Assembly (NCBI GenBank): GCA_019359035.1
Contig: JAHHIC010000045.1
Span: 25,360-89,359 of the forward strand
Direction: 5' to 3'
From: Scytonematopsis contorta HA4267-MV1
GTDB taxonomy: Bacteria > Cyanobacteriota > Cyanobacteriia > Cyanobacteriales > Nostocaceae
DNA length: 64,000 bases
This document shows positions 33,232-41,518 of the stretch, in pieces. The first letter of the stretch is position 1. Each line of letters starts with the position of its first letter. Under the pieces are notes generated by a model that was not told where the DNA came from, made no database searches, and was given only the letters and a program-made list of their open reading frames with translations. The position numbers and the translations under genes were made by a program.

Positions 33232-34377
33232 TTAGCGTCTTCCATAAATTTGGTCAAAGATTGCTCCATCAGCAAAATATGTTCTCTGAGCAAAATCCCA
33301 ACCACCTAAGTTTTCAATACTGTAGAGTTTGGCAACCCTAGGAAATTTACCCTGAACTTCTTTTGCTACTGTTTGGTTTACTGGACGGAAACCGACGCTA
33401 GCAAAATCACGTTGTGCTTCAGGAGTGAACAGAAACTTGGTGAATGCTTCTGCGACTTTGCGAGTACCACGCTTATCAACAACTCTGTCAACAACAGCAA
33501 CGGGAGCATCAATAGAGATATTGGTTTGAGGAACAGTATAAGAAGGTGATGACTTTCCTTGTTGTGCAGCTAAGATAACTTCGTTTTCGTAGTTAATCAG
33601 CACATCACCCTGATTTTTTTTGTAGAAAGCATCACTGGCTTCTCGTGCATCTCTTGGTAAAACCACGACATTTCTATAAACCTTAGTAACAAAGTCTTTG
33701 GCTTGAGCTTGATTTCCACCAGCTTGGGTAACTGAACCCCACAAAGCTAAGAAGTTCCATCGTGCAACCCCAGAAGTTTTGGGATTCGCAGTAATAACTC
33801 TGATACCAGGTTTTGCTAAATCCGCAAAGCCGTTAATCTTCTTAGGATTGCCTTCACGGGTTTCTAAAGCTACTACAGAACGAGTAACTACACCACGATT
33901 TGGATTCTCACGTTCCCAACCAGGTTGAATCAAACCAGCTTGTTGAATTCTATTTACATCCAAACCTAATGCTAGATTCACAACATCAGCTTGCAATCCA
34001 TCAATTACAGCACGAGTTTGAGTACCAGAACCACCGTAGCTAGTCTTAATGACCACATCCTGACCAGTTTGACGCTTCCACTGAGCTTGGAATTTAGGAA
34101 TGATTTTATCGTAAGCAGCTTTGGTAACTGCGTAAGAAACTAGTGTAATTTCCGCTCTACCTGGATTCTGACTTATCAGTTGCTTACTCTGACTCACAGA
34201 AGCTGTACTGGAAATAGCTGTACCCGCTGCAAAAAAAGGAACTGCGGTACTTAGACCTACACCCGCTGTCGCTAGCAGAGCAAAGGTGCGATTTGAACGC
34301 AGTTTCCAAGGACGAAGTAGTCCGCTTTTTGCTTCTCCAGTCAAAGTTTTTTGCTCCTGCTGTGGGTGATTTTTCAT
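33232..34377 (-). CDS. sbp: Sulfate ABC transporter substrate-binding protein
   Basis: The product is 381 residues. A long N-terminal region with a hydrophobic segment (FALLATAGVGLSTAVPFFAAG) acts as signal or anchor. The mature domain matches sulfate/thiosulfate-binding Sbp: ITLVSYAVTKAAYDKIIPKFQAQWK, SYGGSGTQTRAVIDGLQADVVNLALGLDVNRI, TRSVVALETREGNPKKINGFADLAKPGIRVITANPKTSG, ARWNFLALWG and INYENEVILAAQQGK. It delivers sulfate to CysTWA-type permeases, which are not in this window. A strong 26-bp dyad lies 28 bp upstream of the ATG, as expected for a gene induced by sulfur starvation. Confidence 0.95.
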   Translation of the reverse strand: MKNHPQQEQKTLTGEAKSGLLRPWKLRSNRTFALLATAGVGLSTAVPFFAAGTAISSTASVSQSKQLISQNPGRAEITLVSYAVTKAAYDKIIPKFQAQWKRQTGQDVVIKTSYGGSGTQTRAVIDGLQADVVNLALGLDVNRIQQAGLIQPGWERENPNRGVVTRSVVALETREGNPKKINGFADLAKPGIRVITANPKTSGVARWNFLALWGSVTQAGGNQAQAKDFVTKVYRNVVVLPRDAREASDAFYKKNQGDVLINYENEVILAAQQGKSSPSYTVPQTNISIDAPVAVVDRVVDKRGTRKVAEAFTKFLFTPEAQRDFASVGFRPVNQTVAKEVQGKFPRVAKLYSIENLGGWDFAQRTYFADGAIFDQIYGRR

Positions 34378-34405
34378 GTTTTCGTCTTTTCCTTAAAGAT
34401 GAATC

Positions 34406-34431
34406 TACTGTTAACCAGTCGAATAACCGTA
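34406..34431. promoter_or_regulatory. 26-bp dyad operator, site 10
   Basis: Plus-strand halves TACTGTTAA and ATAACCGTA with spacer CCAGTCGA, 28 bp upstream of sbp. The spacer closely resembles that of site 3 (TCAGTCGG). The role of sbp in sulfate uptake is the strongest functional anchor for this motif. Confidence 0.65.
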
Positions 34432-35143
34432 GTAACTTAGCACTAAAAATAGAATGTCACATTTAATACTGCCACTCAAGCATCGCACTACACAAAACAA
34501 CCAAATTTTGATAGATTTATAGGTGTATCGCATAACCCCAACCCGTGCGTGCGGGGAGGGGGTTAGGGGTGGGGTTTTCTTGAGTTGGGACGAGAAAATG
34601 TTTGCGCTTCTATTTTATGTCTCAACCTCTATATTGCCAGGAGCGTATACGGGGGTCTAGAACCTTAAACATAATCGCCATAAGTCATTAAATCATAACA
34701 ATTCTAAATAAAAGAAAAATTCGGTCTTGCCAGCCTACTCCATAACATTCATCGTTAACTATATTTTCGGTCAAATCCTTGTATTAAAGGGCTTAGGAAA
34801 TTTATAAATAAATGAGCAAAAGCAGTACAAATACTCAGTTTTATTTTTTATTAATTAAGAATAAGCAGTTATATAAAGATTTAAATATTCAATATTAAGG
34901 TGATTATTTAGACAGATGAAATAATCACCTGTTAGTGGCTGTACAAACTCTAATACCTTATATATAAATACTTCTACACAAACTACACCTCAAGACCGTA
35001 GAAAATATATTCAATCCCCAGTAATGAAATGGGAATAGTCAACTTAGAATAATACGAATCGTAAAAACTATTGATTTCTAAAAAACAAAGATATAAAGTA
35101 AAAAACATCAGCCATTACTCCACAAAATCAGGGGTAATAAAAC

Positions 35144-35548
35144 ATGATGCTTACTGAATCAATCACTGCCGAAATGGAAGCTTGCAAGATTGCCTGCATT
35201 GAATGCCAAACAACTTGTATAGAAACCTTAAATTACTGTAAAACTCAAAGCCACACTGAACAAAACATCACTCTCATGTCCATGATGCGTGATTGTGCGG
35301 AAATGTGTATGATGTGCGTCAACATGATTGTTGATGGTTCCGAATTTATGAGACGTACTTGCGAACTTTGCGCTGAGATGTGCGAGCGTTACGCAATTAC
35401 TTGTGAACTGCTGAGTAACGATGCTCAAATGATGGCAGCTGCTGTCGTATGTCGCAAGTGTGCAGAATCTTGTAAAGCTGTAGCAATGAACTCAGCTTCT
35501 TCTTTCCGCAGACCAACTTTATTGACTGCATCAGATATAAGTTGTTAA
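35144..35548 (+). CDS. Cys-rich four-helix-bundle copper-storage-like (Csp/DUF326) protein
   Basis: The product is 134 residues with 16 Cys, most in Cys-x3-Cys or Cys-x2-Cys spacing along helices (ACKIACIECQTTC, CAEMCMMC, CELCAEMCERYAITC, CRKCAESC). Copper storage proteins bind many Cu(I) ions inside a four-helix bundle lined with such Cys. No signal peptide is present, so a cytosolic Csp3-type store is likely. Its demand for cysteine and its position between sbp and an acireductone dioxygenase-like gene link it to the sulfur region. Metal identity is inferred. Confidence 0.85.
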   Translation: MMLTESITAEMEACKIACIECQTTCIETLNYCKTQSHTEQNITLMSMMRDCAEMCMMCVNMIVDGSEFMRRTCELCAEMCERYAITCELLSNDAQMMAAAVVCRKCAESCKAVAMNSASSFRRPTLLTASDISC

Positions 35549-35573
35549 AAAGTATTACTTAAGAAATTCCTAC

Positions 35574-36131
35574 TTAAGAAATTCCTAAATTAAGTTTACG
35601 ACCTGTATGTTGTGGCATCCAACCATCTGTGGTTGCGAAATAGCGTACTGCTTTTAAATTTAGAGATGCAGTCAGACTAAACCAATGTTCGCATCCAGCT
35701 GGAATATGGATATAGTCATGTTTTTCTAACAAAAGCTGTACATGGCTGCCATCTGGTCTTATGAACCCAAAAAGTGCTTCTCCCGACAACAAGTAAAGCG
35801 CTTCAGCATCGGTATGGGTATGGTAGCGACTGTAAGTTCTTGTCAGGGAGAAAAGATTAGCTGAACCTGGATGCAAAACCAGCAAGTCATACCAGAGAGA
35901 ACCAAATTCTTGTTTAAGAGAATCAAGAAAACTGCTATGTAAATGAAGAACTTGGTTTTTTTCTGAATAATCCAGAACATCTTGCGATAGTGCTTTTGAA
36001 CTATTAATCGCATCATCCAGTAATTTTTCAGAATAGCAGTTTCTGACTTGGATATATAAAGGAGCGAGTATAAGTTGAATCTCGCTTTCATTTCTGATAA
36101 TTTCGCCGTTATCAAGTTTGAGGATAGACAT
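35574..36131 (-). CDS. Acireductone dioxygenase-like cupin (methionine salvage)
   Basis: The product is 185 residues. The cupin metal site is complete: His104, His106 and Glu110 in YHTHTDAEALYLLSG, and His149 in IPAGCEHWFSL, the H-x-H-x3-E...H pattern of acireductone dioxygenase. The C-terminal KAVRYFATTDGWMPQHTG corresponds to the ARD RLFTNPEGWVAxxTG region. ARD oxidises an acireductone intermediate in methionine salvage, giving the keto-acid precursor of methionine (Fe form) or an off-pathway product (Ni form). No other salvage gene is seen here. It is convergent with the Csp gene and lies downstream of cysK on the same strand. Confidence 0.8.
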   Translation of the reverse strand: MSILKLDNGEIIRNESEIQLILAPLYIQVRNCYSEKLLDDAINSSKALSQDVLDYSEKNQVLHLHSSFLDSLKQEFGSLWYDLLVLHPGSANLFSLTRTYSRYHTHTDAEALYLLSGEALFGFIRPDGSHVQLLLEKHDYIHIPAGCEHWFSLTASLNLKAVRYFATTDGWMPQHTGRKLNLGIS

Positions 36132-36240
36132 TACTTTGGTTTTAATAGGTGGATTAAGTGGATTAAGGATTGAACCAGTCTTAAATACAAACCAATCCCG
36201 CTAGGGAAACTGGGGATTTCGACTTTTTTATATTCTCTCA

Positions 36241-37212
36241 TTAATTCACACCCATAGCACTAATTAATTCCATTAATCCTAAATCTTTAAATAAAGGGGT
36301 ACTCAGATAGCGTTCCCCAAAACTTGGCTGCACCATGACAATTAAACGGCCAGCATTTTCTCTACGTTTGCCGATTTGAATTGCTGCCCATAAAGCTGCA
36401 CCACTGGAAATACCTGAAAGAATACCCTCTTCGGAGGCTAATCGTCGGGAATAATTAATTGCATCTTCATCAGTTACCTGAATTACTTCGTCAATTAATT
36501 CCAATCGCAACACCGGAGGTACAAATCCCGCTCCTATTCCCTGAATTTTGTGAGACCCAGCTTTACCACCTGTAAGTACCGCACTATTAAAGGGTTCAAC
36601 AGCAACAACTTTAAATTCTGGCTTTTTGTGTTTAATTGCTTCCGCAACTCCAGTAATTGTGCCTCCAGTCCCAACTCCTGCAACCAAAAAATCTACTTCT
36701 CCGTCAGTATCCTCCCAAATCTCCTCAGCAGTTGTCTCTTTATGGATTTGAGGATTCGCTGGATTACGAAACTGTTGTAGCATATAAGCATTGGGTGTGG
36801 TCGCAGCAATTTCTTCCGCACGAGCAATTGAACCTTGCATTCCCCGAATTCCGGGTGTTAATTCCAGTTCGGCTCCATACCCTTTAAGGATTAATTGCCG
36901 TTCAATACTCATTGTGTCCGGCATAGTCAAAATCAAACGATATCCTCTCGCAGCAGCGACCATCGCTAAAGCAATACCAGTGTTTCCAGATGTTGGTTCC
37001 ACCAAAATTGTTTTACCCGGACGAATTAATCCCGCTTCTTCCGCTTTAGCAATCATGCTGACACTAATGCGGTCTTTCACCGAAGCTGAGGGATTCATCC
37101 CCTCTAACTTGACCAAAATCTGAGCAAAACAACCCTCCGCTTGAGGAATTCTGTTGAGCTGAACTAAAGGAGTTCTACCAATTGTCTCTGTGATATCCCG
37201 AGCTACCCGCAT
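36241..37212 (-). CDS. cysK: Cysteine synthase A (O-acetylserine sulfhydrylase)
   Basis: The product is 323 residues, full length for CysK. The PLP lysine is Lys46 in [11 protein letters not shown], with [20 protein letters not shown], the phosphate-binding [16 protein letters not shown] and SSGAALWAA at the C-terminal end. It forms cysteine from O-acetylserine and sulfide in the cytosol. In Firmicutes CysK also binds CymR to signal cysteine status, so its coexistence here with a CymR-like Rrf2 protein is notable. A strong 26-bp dyad lies 43 bp upstream of the start. Confidence 0.93.
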   Translation of the reverse strand: MRVARDITETIGRTPLVQLNRIPQAEGCFAQILVKLEGMNPSASVKDRISVSMIAKAEEAGLIRPGKTILVEPTSGNTGIALAMVAAARGYRLILTMPDTMSIERQLILKGYGAELELTPGIRGMQGSIARAEEIAATTPNAYMLQQFRNPANPQIHKETTAEEIWEDTDGEVDFLVAGVGTGGTITGVAEAIKHKKPEFKVVAVEPFNSAVLTGGKAGSHKIQGIGAGFVPPVLRLELIDEVIQVTDEDAINYSRRLASEEGILSGISSGAALWAAIQIGKRRENAGRLIVMVQPSFGERYLSTPLFKDLGLMELISAMGVN

Positions 37213-37255
37213 TTTGTACAGCCTAACCCTACAGCATAAGTTTACCTCAATATAT

Positions 37256-37281
37256 TACTGTAAGTCTACCAATTAACCGTA
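37256..37281. promoter_or_regulatory. 26-bp dyad operator, site 11
   Basis: Plus-strand halves TACTGTAAG and TTAACCGTA with spacer TCTACCAA, 43 bp upstream of cysK. It marks the right-hand limit of the motif in the window; none was seen further right. Confidence 0.65.
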
Positions 37282-37300
37282 GTTTATGTATATTCTAACT

Positions 37301-37328
37301 GTAGAGACGTTACATGTAACGTCTCTAC
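37301..37328. repeat. GTAGAGACG...CGTCTCTAC perfect palindrome
   Basis: Identical to the 28-bp copy at 2510-2537. It lies between cysK and the end of the convergently placed kinase cluster and could terminate the latter. Confidence 0.9.
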
Positions 37329-37333
37329 ATAAT

Positions 37334-39277
37334 CTAGTTCATCTGTGCTAATACACTAATCGCCGTAATCAGTTCCTCTGGCTCAATGGGTTTAGATAAA
37401 CTTAGTTGAAAACCTGCTTTTAAGGCTTTATAAATAGGCTCTTTTTCGGTATGGGCTGTAATTGCAATAACACCTAAACTCTTTCCCCATTCTAATTCCA
37501 GAACTTTAACATGTTCCAACAGTTTATAGCCATCAATATCAGGCATTACTAAATCGCATATAAGGACATCCGGTTTACTTTGATTTAAAAATTGCAAAGC
37601 TTGTAAGGCTGAAGTAGCTACACTGACAGCAGCACCCTCGTATTCCAGGAGTGTTACCAATAAATCGAGACTGTCTTCATCATCATCAACAACTAATACC
37701 CGTAATCCATCTAAAGACCGATGAAAAACTGAAGAACTTGAATCAGATTCTCCAGATGGATTTTTACGCACAAGTGGTAGTTGAACTATAAAAGTTGCTC
37801 CCTGTCCTATACCTGGACTTTTTGCTTGAACCCTACCACCGTGTAATTCTACCAACTGACGCACTATAGTTAATCCTAGCCCTGCTCCTTGGTGCAAGCG
37901 AGATGTACTACCATCTTGTTGACGAAATGGCTCAAAAATATAGGGAATAAAATCAGGACTAATTCCTTGACCTGTATCGCTGACAGTAATTTGAGCATAA
38001 GCAACATCTTCATTTACAACTTCCAGCCGTACATCAACTTGTCCACCAACAGGAGTAAACTTAATCGCATTGGAAATTAAATTCCAAATTAGCTGATGCA
38101 ACCGTTTTTCATTACCCAAAACTCCTTGTGGGCAATTATCAAGTAAGGAATTTAGAGAAATAGATTTTGCACTAGCCGAAAGACGCGCACTATTAATAAC
38201 ACTTTCAATTACAAACTTTAAATCCACAACCTCGCTAACGAGTTGCATCTGTCCAGCAACCAGACGAGAAGTATCTAAAATCTGTTCAATCAATTGCTGT
38301 TGTCGTTTCAAACTGCGTTCAATCGTTTCTAAGCGTTGATTTCTAGTTGCTTCATCAAAATTATATTTACGTAATAATTGTGTCCAACCCAAAATCGCAT
38401 TTAAAGGAGTACGCAGTTCGTGGGAAGCTATAGACAAAAATTCATCCTGAAGACGATAAGCCTGTGTTATTCCATCAGCATATTTTTGTAAAGCAGCCTC
38501 TCGTTCTCGACGGTCGGTAATATCTAAAACAATACCAATTGCACGTATAGCCGTACCAGATGCATCGCAGAAAAAACGTCCCCTATCAGTCATCCAGTGA
38601 ATACTACCATCAGCCCAAACTACACGAAATTCTTGCTGATAGTCTACTTTATTTTCTAAAGCGTGAGTTACAGCATCAATTACTGAATTTCTATCTTGTG
38701 AATGAATACAGTTAAGAAACATTTCATAACTGCCATCAAAACTTCCAGGACTTATCCCAAATAACTTTTCATGCATTTGATTCCAGGCAATGGAGTTACT
38801 TTGCAAATCCCAGCTCCAAATTCCTAAATCGCTTGCATCTTGTGCTAATCTAAAACCTTCCTCGTTTACGCGCAACTTTTCTTTAGAAACTGCACATTCC
38901 TGACGCATTTTTTGTTGTTCTAAACATTGACTTACAGCAATTGTAAGGCGACGAAAATGCTGTCTTTTCAAAACGTAATCACTCAACCCTGCCTTCATTC
39001 CTTCAACAGCGATTTCCTCATTGCCGCTATCAGTAAACATAATTACTGGACATTCAGGATATTTATCTTTAATTGTTTTGAAAACCACTAGACCATTGCT
39101 CCAACATAAGTGATAATCAGTAACTACTAAATCAAAATTCCCTGTTGATAATGCATTTTCAAACTTCAAAGTATCAGTAATTTCACTGACAATAAAATCA
39201 GGAAACTCTCTTTTTAGTTCCCGAATAGAAAGTAGACGGTCATTAGGATTATCATCAATAATTAGAATACGTAACAT
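37334..39277 (-). CDS. Hybrid sensor histidine kinase: REC-PAS/PAC-HisKA-HATPase-REC
   Basis: The product is 647 residues. Receiver 1 spans about 1-120 (phosphoacceptor in DLVVTDYHLCW). A PAS/PAC sensor at about 145-265 (GFRLAQDASDLGIWSWDLQSN, FRVVWADGSIHWMTDRGR) leads to HisKA with IASHELRTPLNAILGW. The ATPase has N and G boxes (NLISNAIKFTP, DTGQGI, GAGLGLTIVRQLVELHGG), and receiver 2 is C-terminal (VLICDLVMPDIDG). It is soluble, without TM segments. It is the last gene of a minus-strand signalling cluster, separated by 217 bp and a palindrome from the next kinase. The stimulus is unknown. Confidence 0.92.
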   Translation of the reverse strand: MLRILIIDDNPNDRLLSIRELKREFPDFIVSEITDTLKFENALSTGNFDLVVTDYHLCWSNGLVVFKTIKDKYPECPVIMFTDSGNEEIAVEGMKAGLSDYVLKRQHFRRLTIAVSQCLEQQKMRQECAVSKEKLRVNEEGFRLAQDASDLGIWSWDLQSNSIAWNQMHEKLFGISPGSFDGSYEMFLNCIHSQDRNSVIDAVTHALENKVDYQQEFRVVWADGSIHWMTDRGRFFCDASGTAIRAIGIVLDITDRREREAALQKYADGITQAYRLQDEFLSIASHELRTPLNAILGWTQLLRKYNFDEATRNQRLETIERSLKRQQQLIEQILDTSRLVAGQMQLVSEVVDLKFVIESVINSARLSASAKSISLNSLLDNCPQGVLGNEKRLHQLIWNLISNAIKFTPVGGQVDVRLEVVNEDVAYAQITVSDTGQGISPDFIPYIFEPFRQQDGSTSRLHQGAGLGLTIVRQLVELHGGRVQAKSPGIGQGATFIVQLPLVRKNPSGESDSSSSVFHRSLDGLRVLVVDDDEDSLDLLVTLLEYEGAAVSVATSALQALQFLNQSKPDVLICDLVMPDIDGYKLLEHVKVLELEWGKSLGVIAITAHTEKEPIYKALKAGFQLSLSKPIEPEELITAISVLAQMN

Positions 39278-39494
39278 TTTTATATATATTGACTCTAAAG
39301 GTCAGAAAATAGCCCAAAAACAACCCAATCCCTAACCTAACCAGTCCTCTTTAGAGGACTTTAGCTTTTAGACAGGGAATTTATTCCCTGGCTTTTTTCT
39401 GGCTTTTATTCAACCGGATTGATATATTATGGAGACGCGATAAATCGCCGTCTCTACATAAATATTAATCTTTTTCCTCTGTGTAGAGAAATAC

Positions 39495-40982
39495 TTAAGA
39501 TGGGGCTAAAAACTCCACCCAAAAGCGACTACCTCCACCAGGTTTCGACTCGACCCCTACTTGACCTCCCATCCGTTCAACTCCTTTACGAACCATTGCT
39601 AAACCAATACCAGTTCCGGGGTACGATTCGATACCATGTAATCGTTCAAAAACCCCGAAAATTTTATCTTTATATTCTGGCTTGATGCCAATACCATTGT
39701 CTTCCACCCAAAGAAGGAAAGTTGCTTGATTAGTTTCAGCACTAATTATGACTTTTGGCTGAATACCCGGAGCAACAAATTTAATTGCATTGGAGAGTAA
39801 ATTTGTCAAAATTTGTACAGTTGTGACAGAGTTACCTAATACAACAGGTAGCAAATTTACCACCCTTACCTCCGCTTGTTGCTCTCGTATTTCCTCCGAC
39901 ATTTGAGTGAGTGCTTGGTTCAGTACAATATTAAGGTCAATAGGCTCTAACTGTAACTGAGTACGGCTGAGCTTGCTGTAGTCCAAGAGATTTTGGATTA
40001 AGGTATTGGTTAGTTCCGCTGCTGTGACTATACGTTGCAGGTAATCCTCTGCTGTTTGGTCTAGCATTGCGACATAATCTTCCAGCAACGCTTCCGCAAA
40101 TCCTTGAATGCTTCGCAAAGGCGATCGCAAATCGTGGGAGACTGAATAAGCGAACATTTTTAGCTGCTCAATAACATCTTCTAAATCGGCAGTTCGCTCA
40201 CTGACTCGAATTTCCAATTGCTCGTTAAGTTGCTGTAAGTCAGTTTCAGCCTGTTTGCGTTCGGTGATATCTTCGATTAATCCCTCAATTAACGGTTCCT
40301 CTTCAGTGGTGATAAGTGTTTGAGAGAGTTTAATCCATCGTACTTGTCCATCGCTTTGAGTTAGGGGGATTTCATACAACTGGGATTGTTGCTGGGATGG
40401 CTCCTCTTCTTGCCGCTGTTGCTGCCAAAAAAGTTGCCCTAAATCTAACATTTGTGCTTCAGAGAGCGTTTCTAATTGCAATAAACGCAAAAATGCATTA
40501 TTACCCTCCAAAAGACGACCTTCCACAGTACAACGAAAAACACCAACATTTAATTGATTAAGTAATGACTGTAATCTGTTTTCCAAACGAGAAACCTGAC
40601 GCTCGGCTTTCGCTCGTGCTAATGTAGAGCGAGCCACAAGAGCTAAACGAAGATAATGTTTTTTTGATTTAATAATATAATCATCTAACCCAGATTTCAT
40701 TGCTTCCACAGCCACTTCTTCATTTCCCGTGCTAGTAAACATAATTACAGGACATTGTGGGAAGCGAGATTTAACATCCAAAAGCACACGTAAACCATTA
40801 TTCCAGCAAAGTTGATAGTCAGTAATTACCAAATCAAAACTATTTCCTGCTAAAGCCTGTTCTAATTGTGATTGGTCAGCAATTTCCGTCACCTGTAAGT
40901 CGCTGGTAAATACTCGTTCCAATTCTCGACGTACAAGAAGACGGTCATCTGGATTATCATCAATTAAAAGAATGTGGGGCAT
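39495..40982 (-). CDS. REC-PAS-histidine kinase
   Basis: The product is 495 residues. A receiver lies at 1-120 (DLVITDYQLCWNNGLRVLLDVK), closely similar to receiver 1 of the downstream hybrid kinase. A short PAS segment (LNQLNVGVFRCTVEGRLLEGNNAFLRLL) and a coiled coil precede HisKA with YSVSHDLRSPLRSIQGF. The ATPase has LLSNAIKFVAPG, NGIGIKPEYKDKIFGVFERLHGIESYPGTGIGLAMV. The latter motif set is typical of kinases related to cyanobacterial phytochromes. It is 62 bp downstream of the Rcp1-like receiver gene, so it is probably in the same operon. Confidence 0.92.
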   Translation of the reverse strand: MPHILLIDDNPDDRLLVRRELERVFTSDLQVTEIADQSQLEQALAGNSFDLVITDYQLCWNNGLRVLLDVKSRFPQCPVIMFTSTGNEEVAVEAMKSGLDDYIIKSKKHYLRLALVARSTLARAKAERQVSRLENRLQSLLNQLNVGVFRCTVEGRLLEGNNAFLRLLQLETLSEAQMLDLGQLFWQQQRQEEEPSQQQSQLYEIPLTQSDGQVRWIKLSQTLITTEEEPLIEGLIEDITERKQAETDLQQLNEQLEIRVSERTADLEDVIEQLKMFAYSVSHDLRSPLRSIQGFAEALLEDYVAMLDQTAEDYLQRIVTAAELTNTLIQNLLDYSKLSRTQLQLEPIDLNIVLNQALTQMSEEIREQQAEVRVVNLLPVVLGNSVTTVQILTNLLSNAIKFVAPGIQPKVIISAETNQATFLLWVEDNGIGIKPEYKDKIFGVFERLHGIESYPGTGIGLAMVRKGVERMGGQVGVESKPGGGSRFWVEFLAPS

Positions 40983-41044
40983 TATGATAAGGAAAAGGGG
41001 AGATGGGAAAGATGAGAAAGACAGGGGAAGTTAATAATTATAAA

Positions 41045-41515
41045 TTATGATGTAGATAAATTGAATGGTCGAACTTCAGGTGGTTCATTGTCTACGAGCC
41101 AGTATAAACTTAAAGTCTCCACCATTTTGCTTAAAGCTCTTAAACCACTTGGTTTTACTAAATAAGAGTTAGCACCTAATTCATAAGCCAAATTTACATC
41201 ACCTGGTTCTCTGGAAGAGGTAAAAATCACAACAGGTAGGATTTTCAACTGAGGGTGTTGCCTTAGCCAAGCAAGAATTTCGTGTCCTGAACGACAGGGT
41301 AATTTTAAGTCAAGTAAAATCAAGTTGGGTAAAGGATACAGTGAACGGTCGGCATATTTTTCCGTGCCAGCAAGATACGCTATGGCACTATCACCATCGT
41401 AAATGACTTGTAAAGAGACATTAATATTAGCCTTACGGAAGGCTCGCTGAGTCAAAAAAATTTCGTTTGGGTCATCTTCCACCAGTAAAATAGTGTGTAC
41501 CGTGGTCATATACAC
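41045..41515 (-). CDS. Single-domain response regulator, Rcp1-like
   Basis: The product is 156 residues, a lone receiver domain with the acidic pocket LLVEDDPNE, phosphoacceptor Asp in LILLDLKLPCRSGHEIL, and the conserved Thr/Ser and Lys in VVIFTSSREPGD and YLVKPSG. The long loop after helix 2 (AGTEKYADRSLYPLPN) is typical of Rcp1, the partner of cyanobacterial phytochrome Cph1. It starts 3 bp after the upstream kinase gene, so translation is coupled. It probably shuttles phosphate between the neighbouring kinases. Confidence 0.92.
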   Translation of the reverse strand: MYMTTVHTILLVEDDPNEIFLTQRAFRKANINVSLQVIYDGDSAIAYLAGTEKYADRSLYPLPNLILLDLKLPCRSGHEILAWLRQHPQLKILPVVIFTSSREPGDVNLAYELGANSYLVKPSGLRALSKMVETLSLYWLVDNEPPEVRPFNLSTS

Positions 41516-41518
41516 CTG

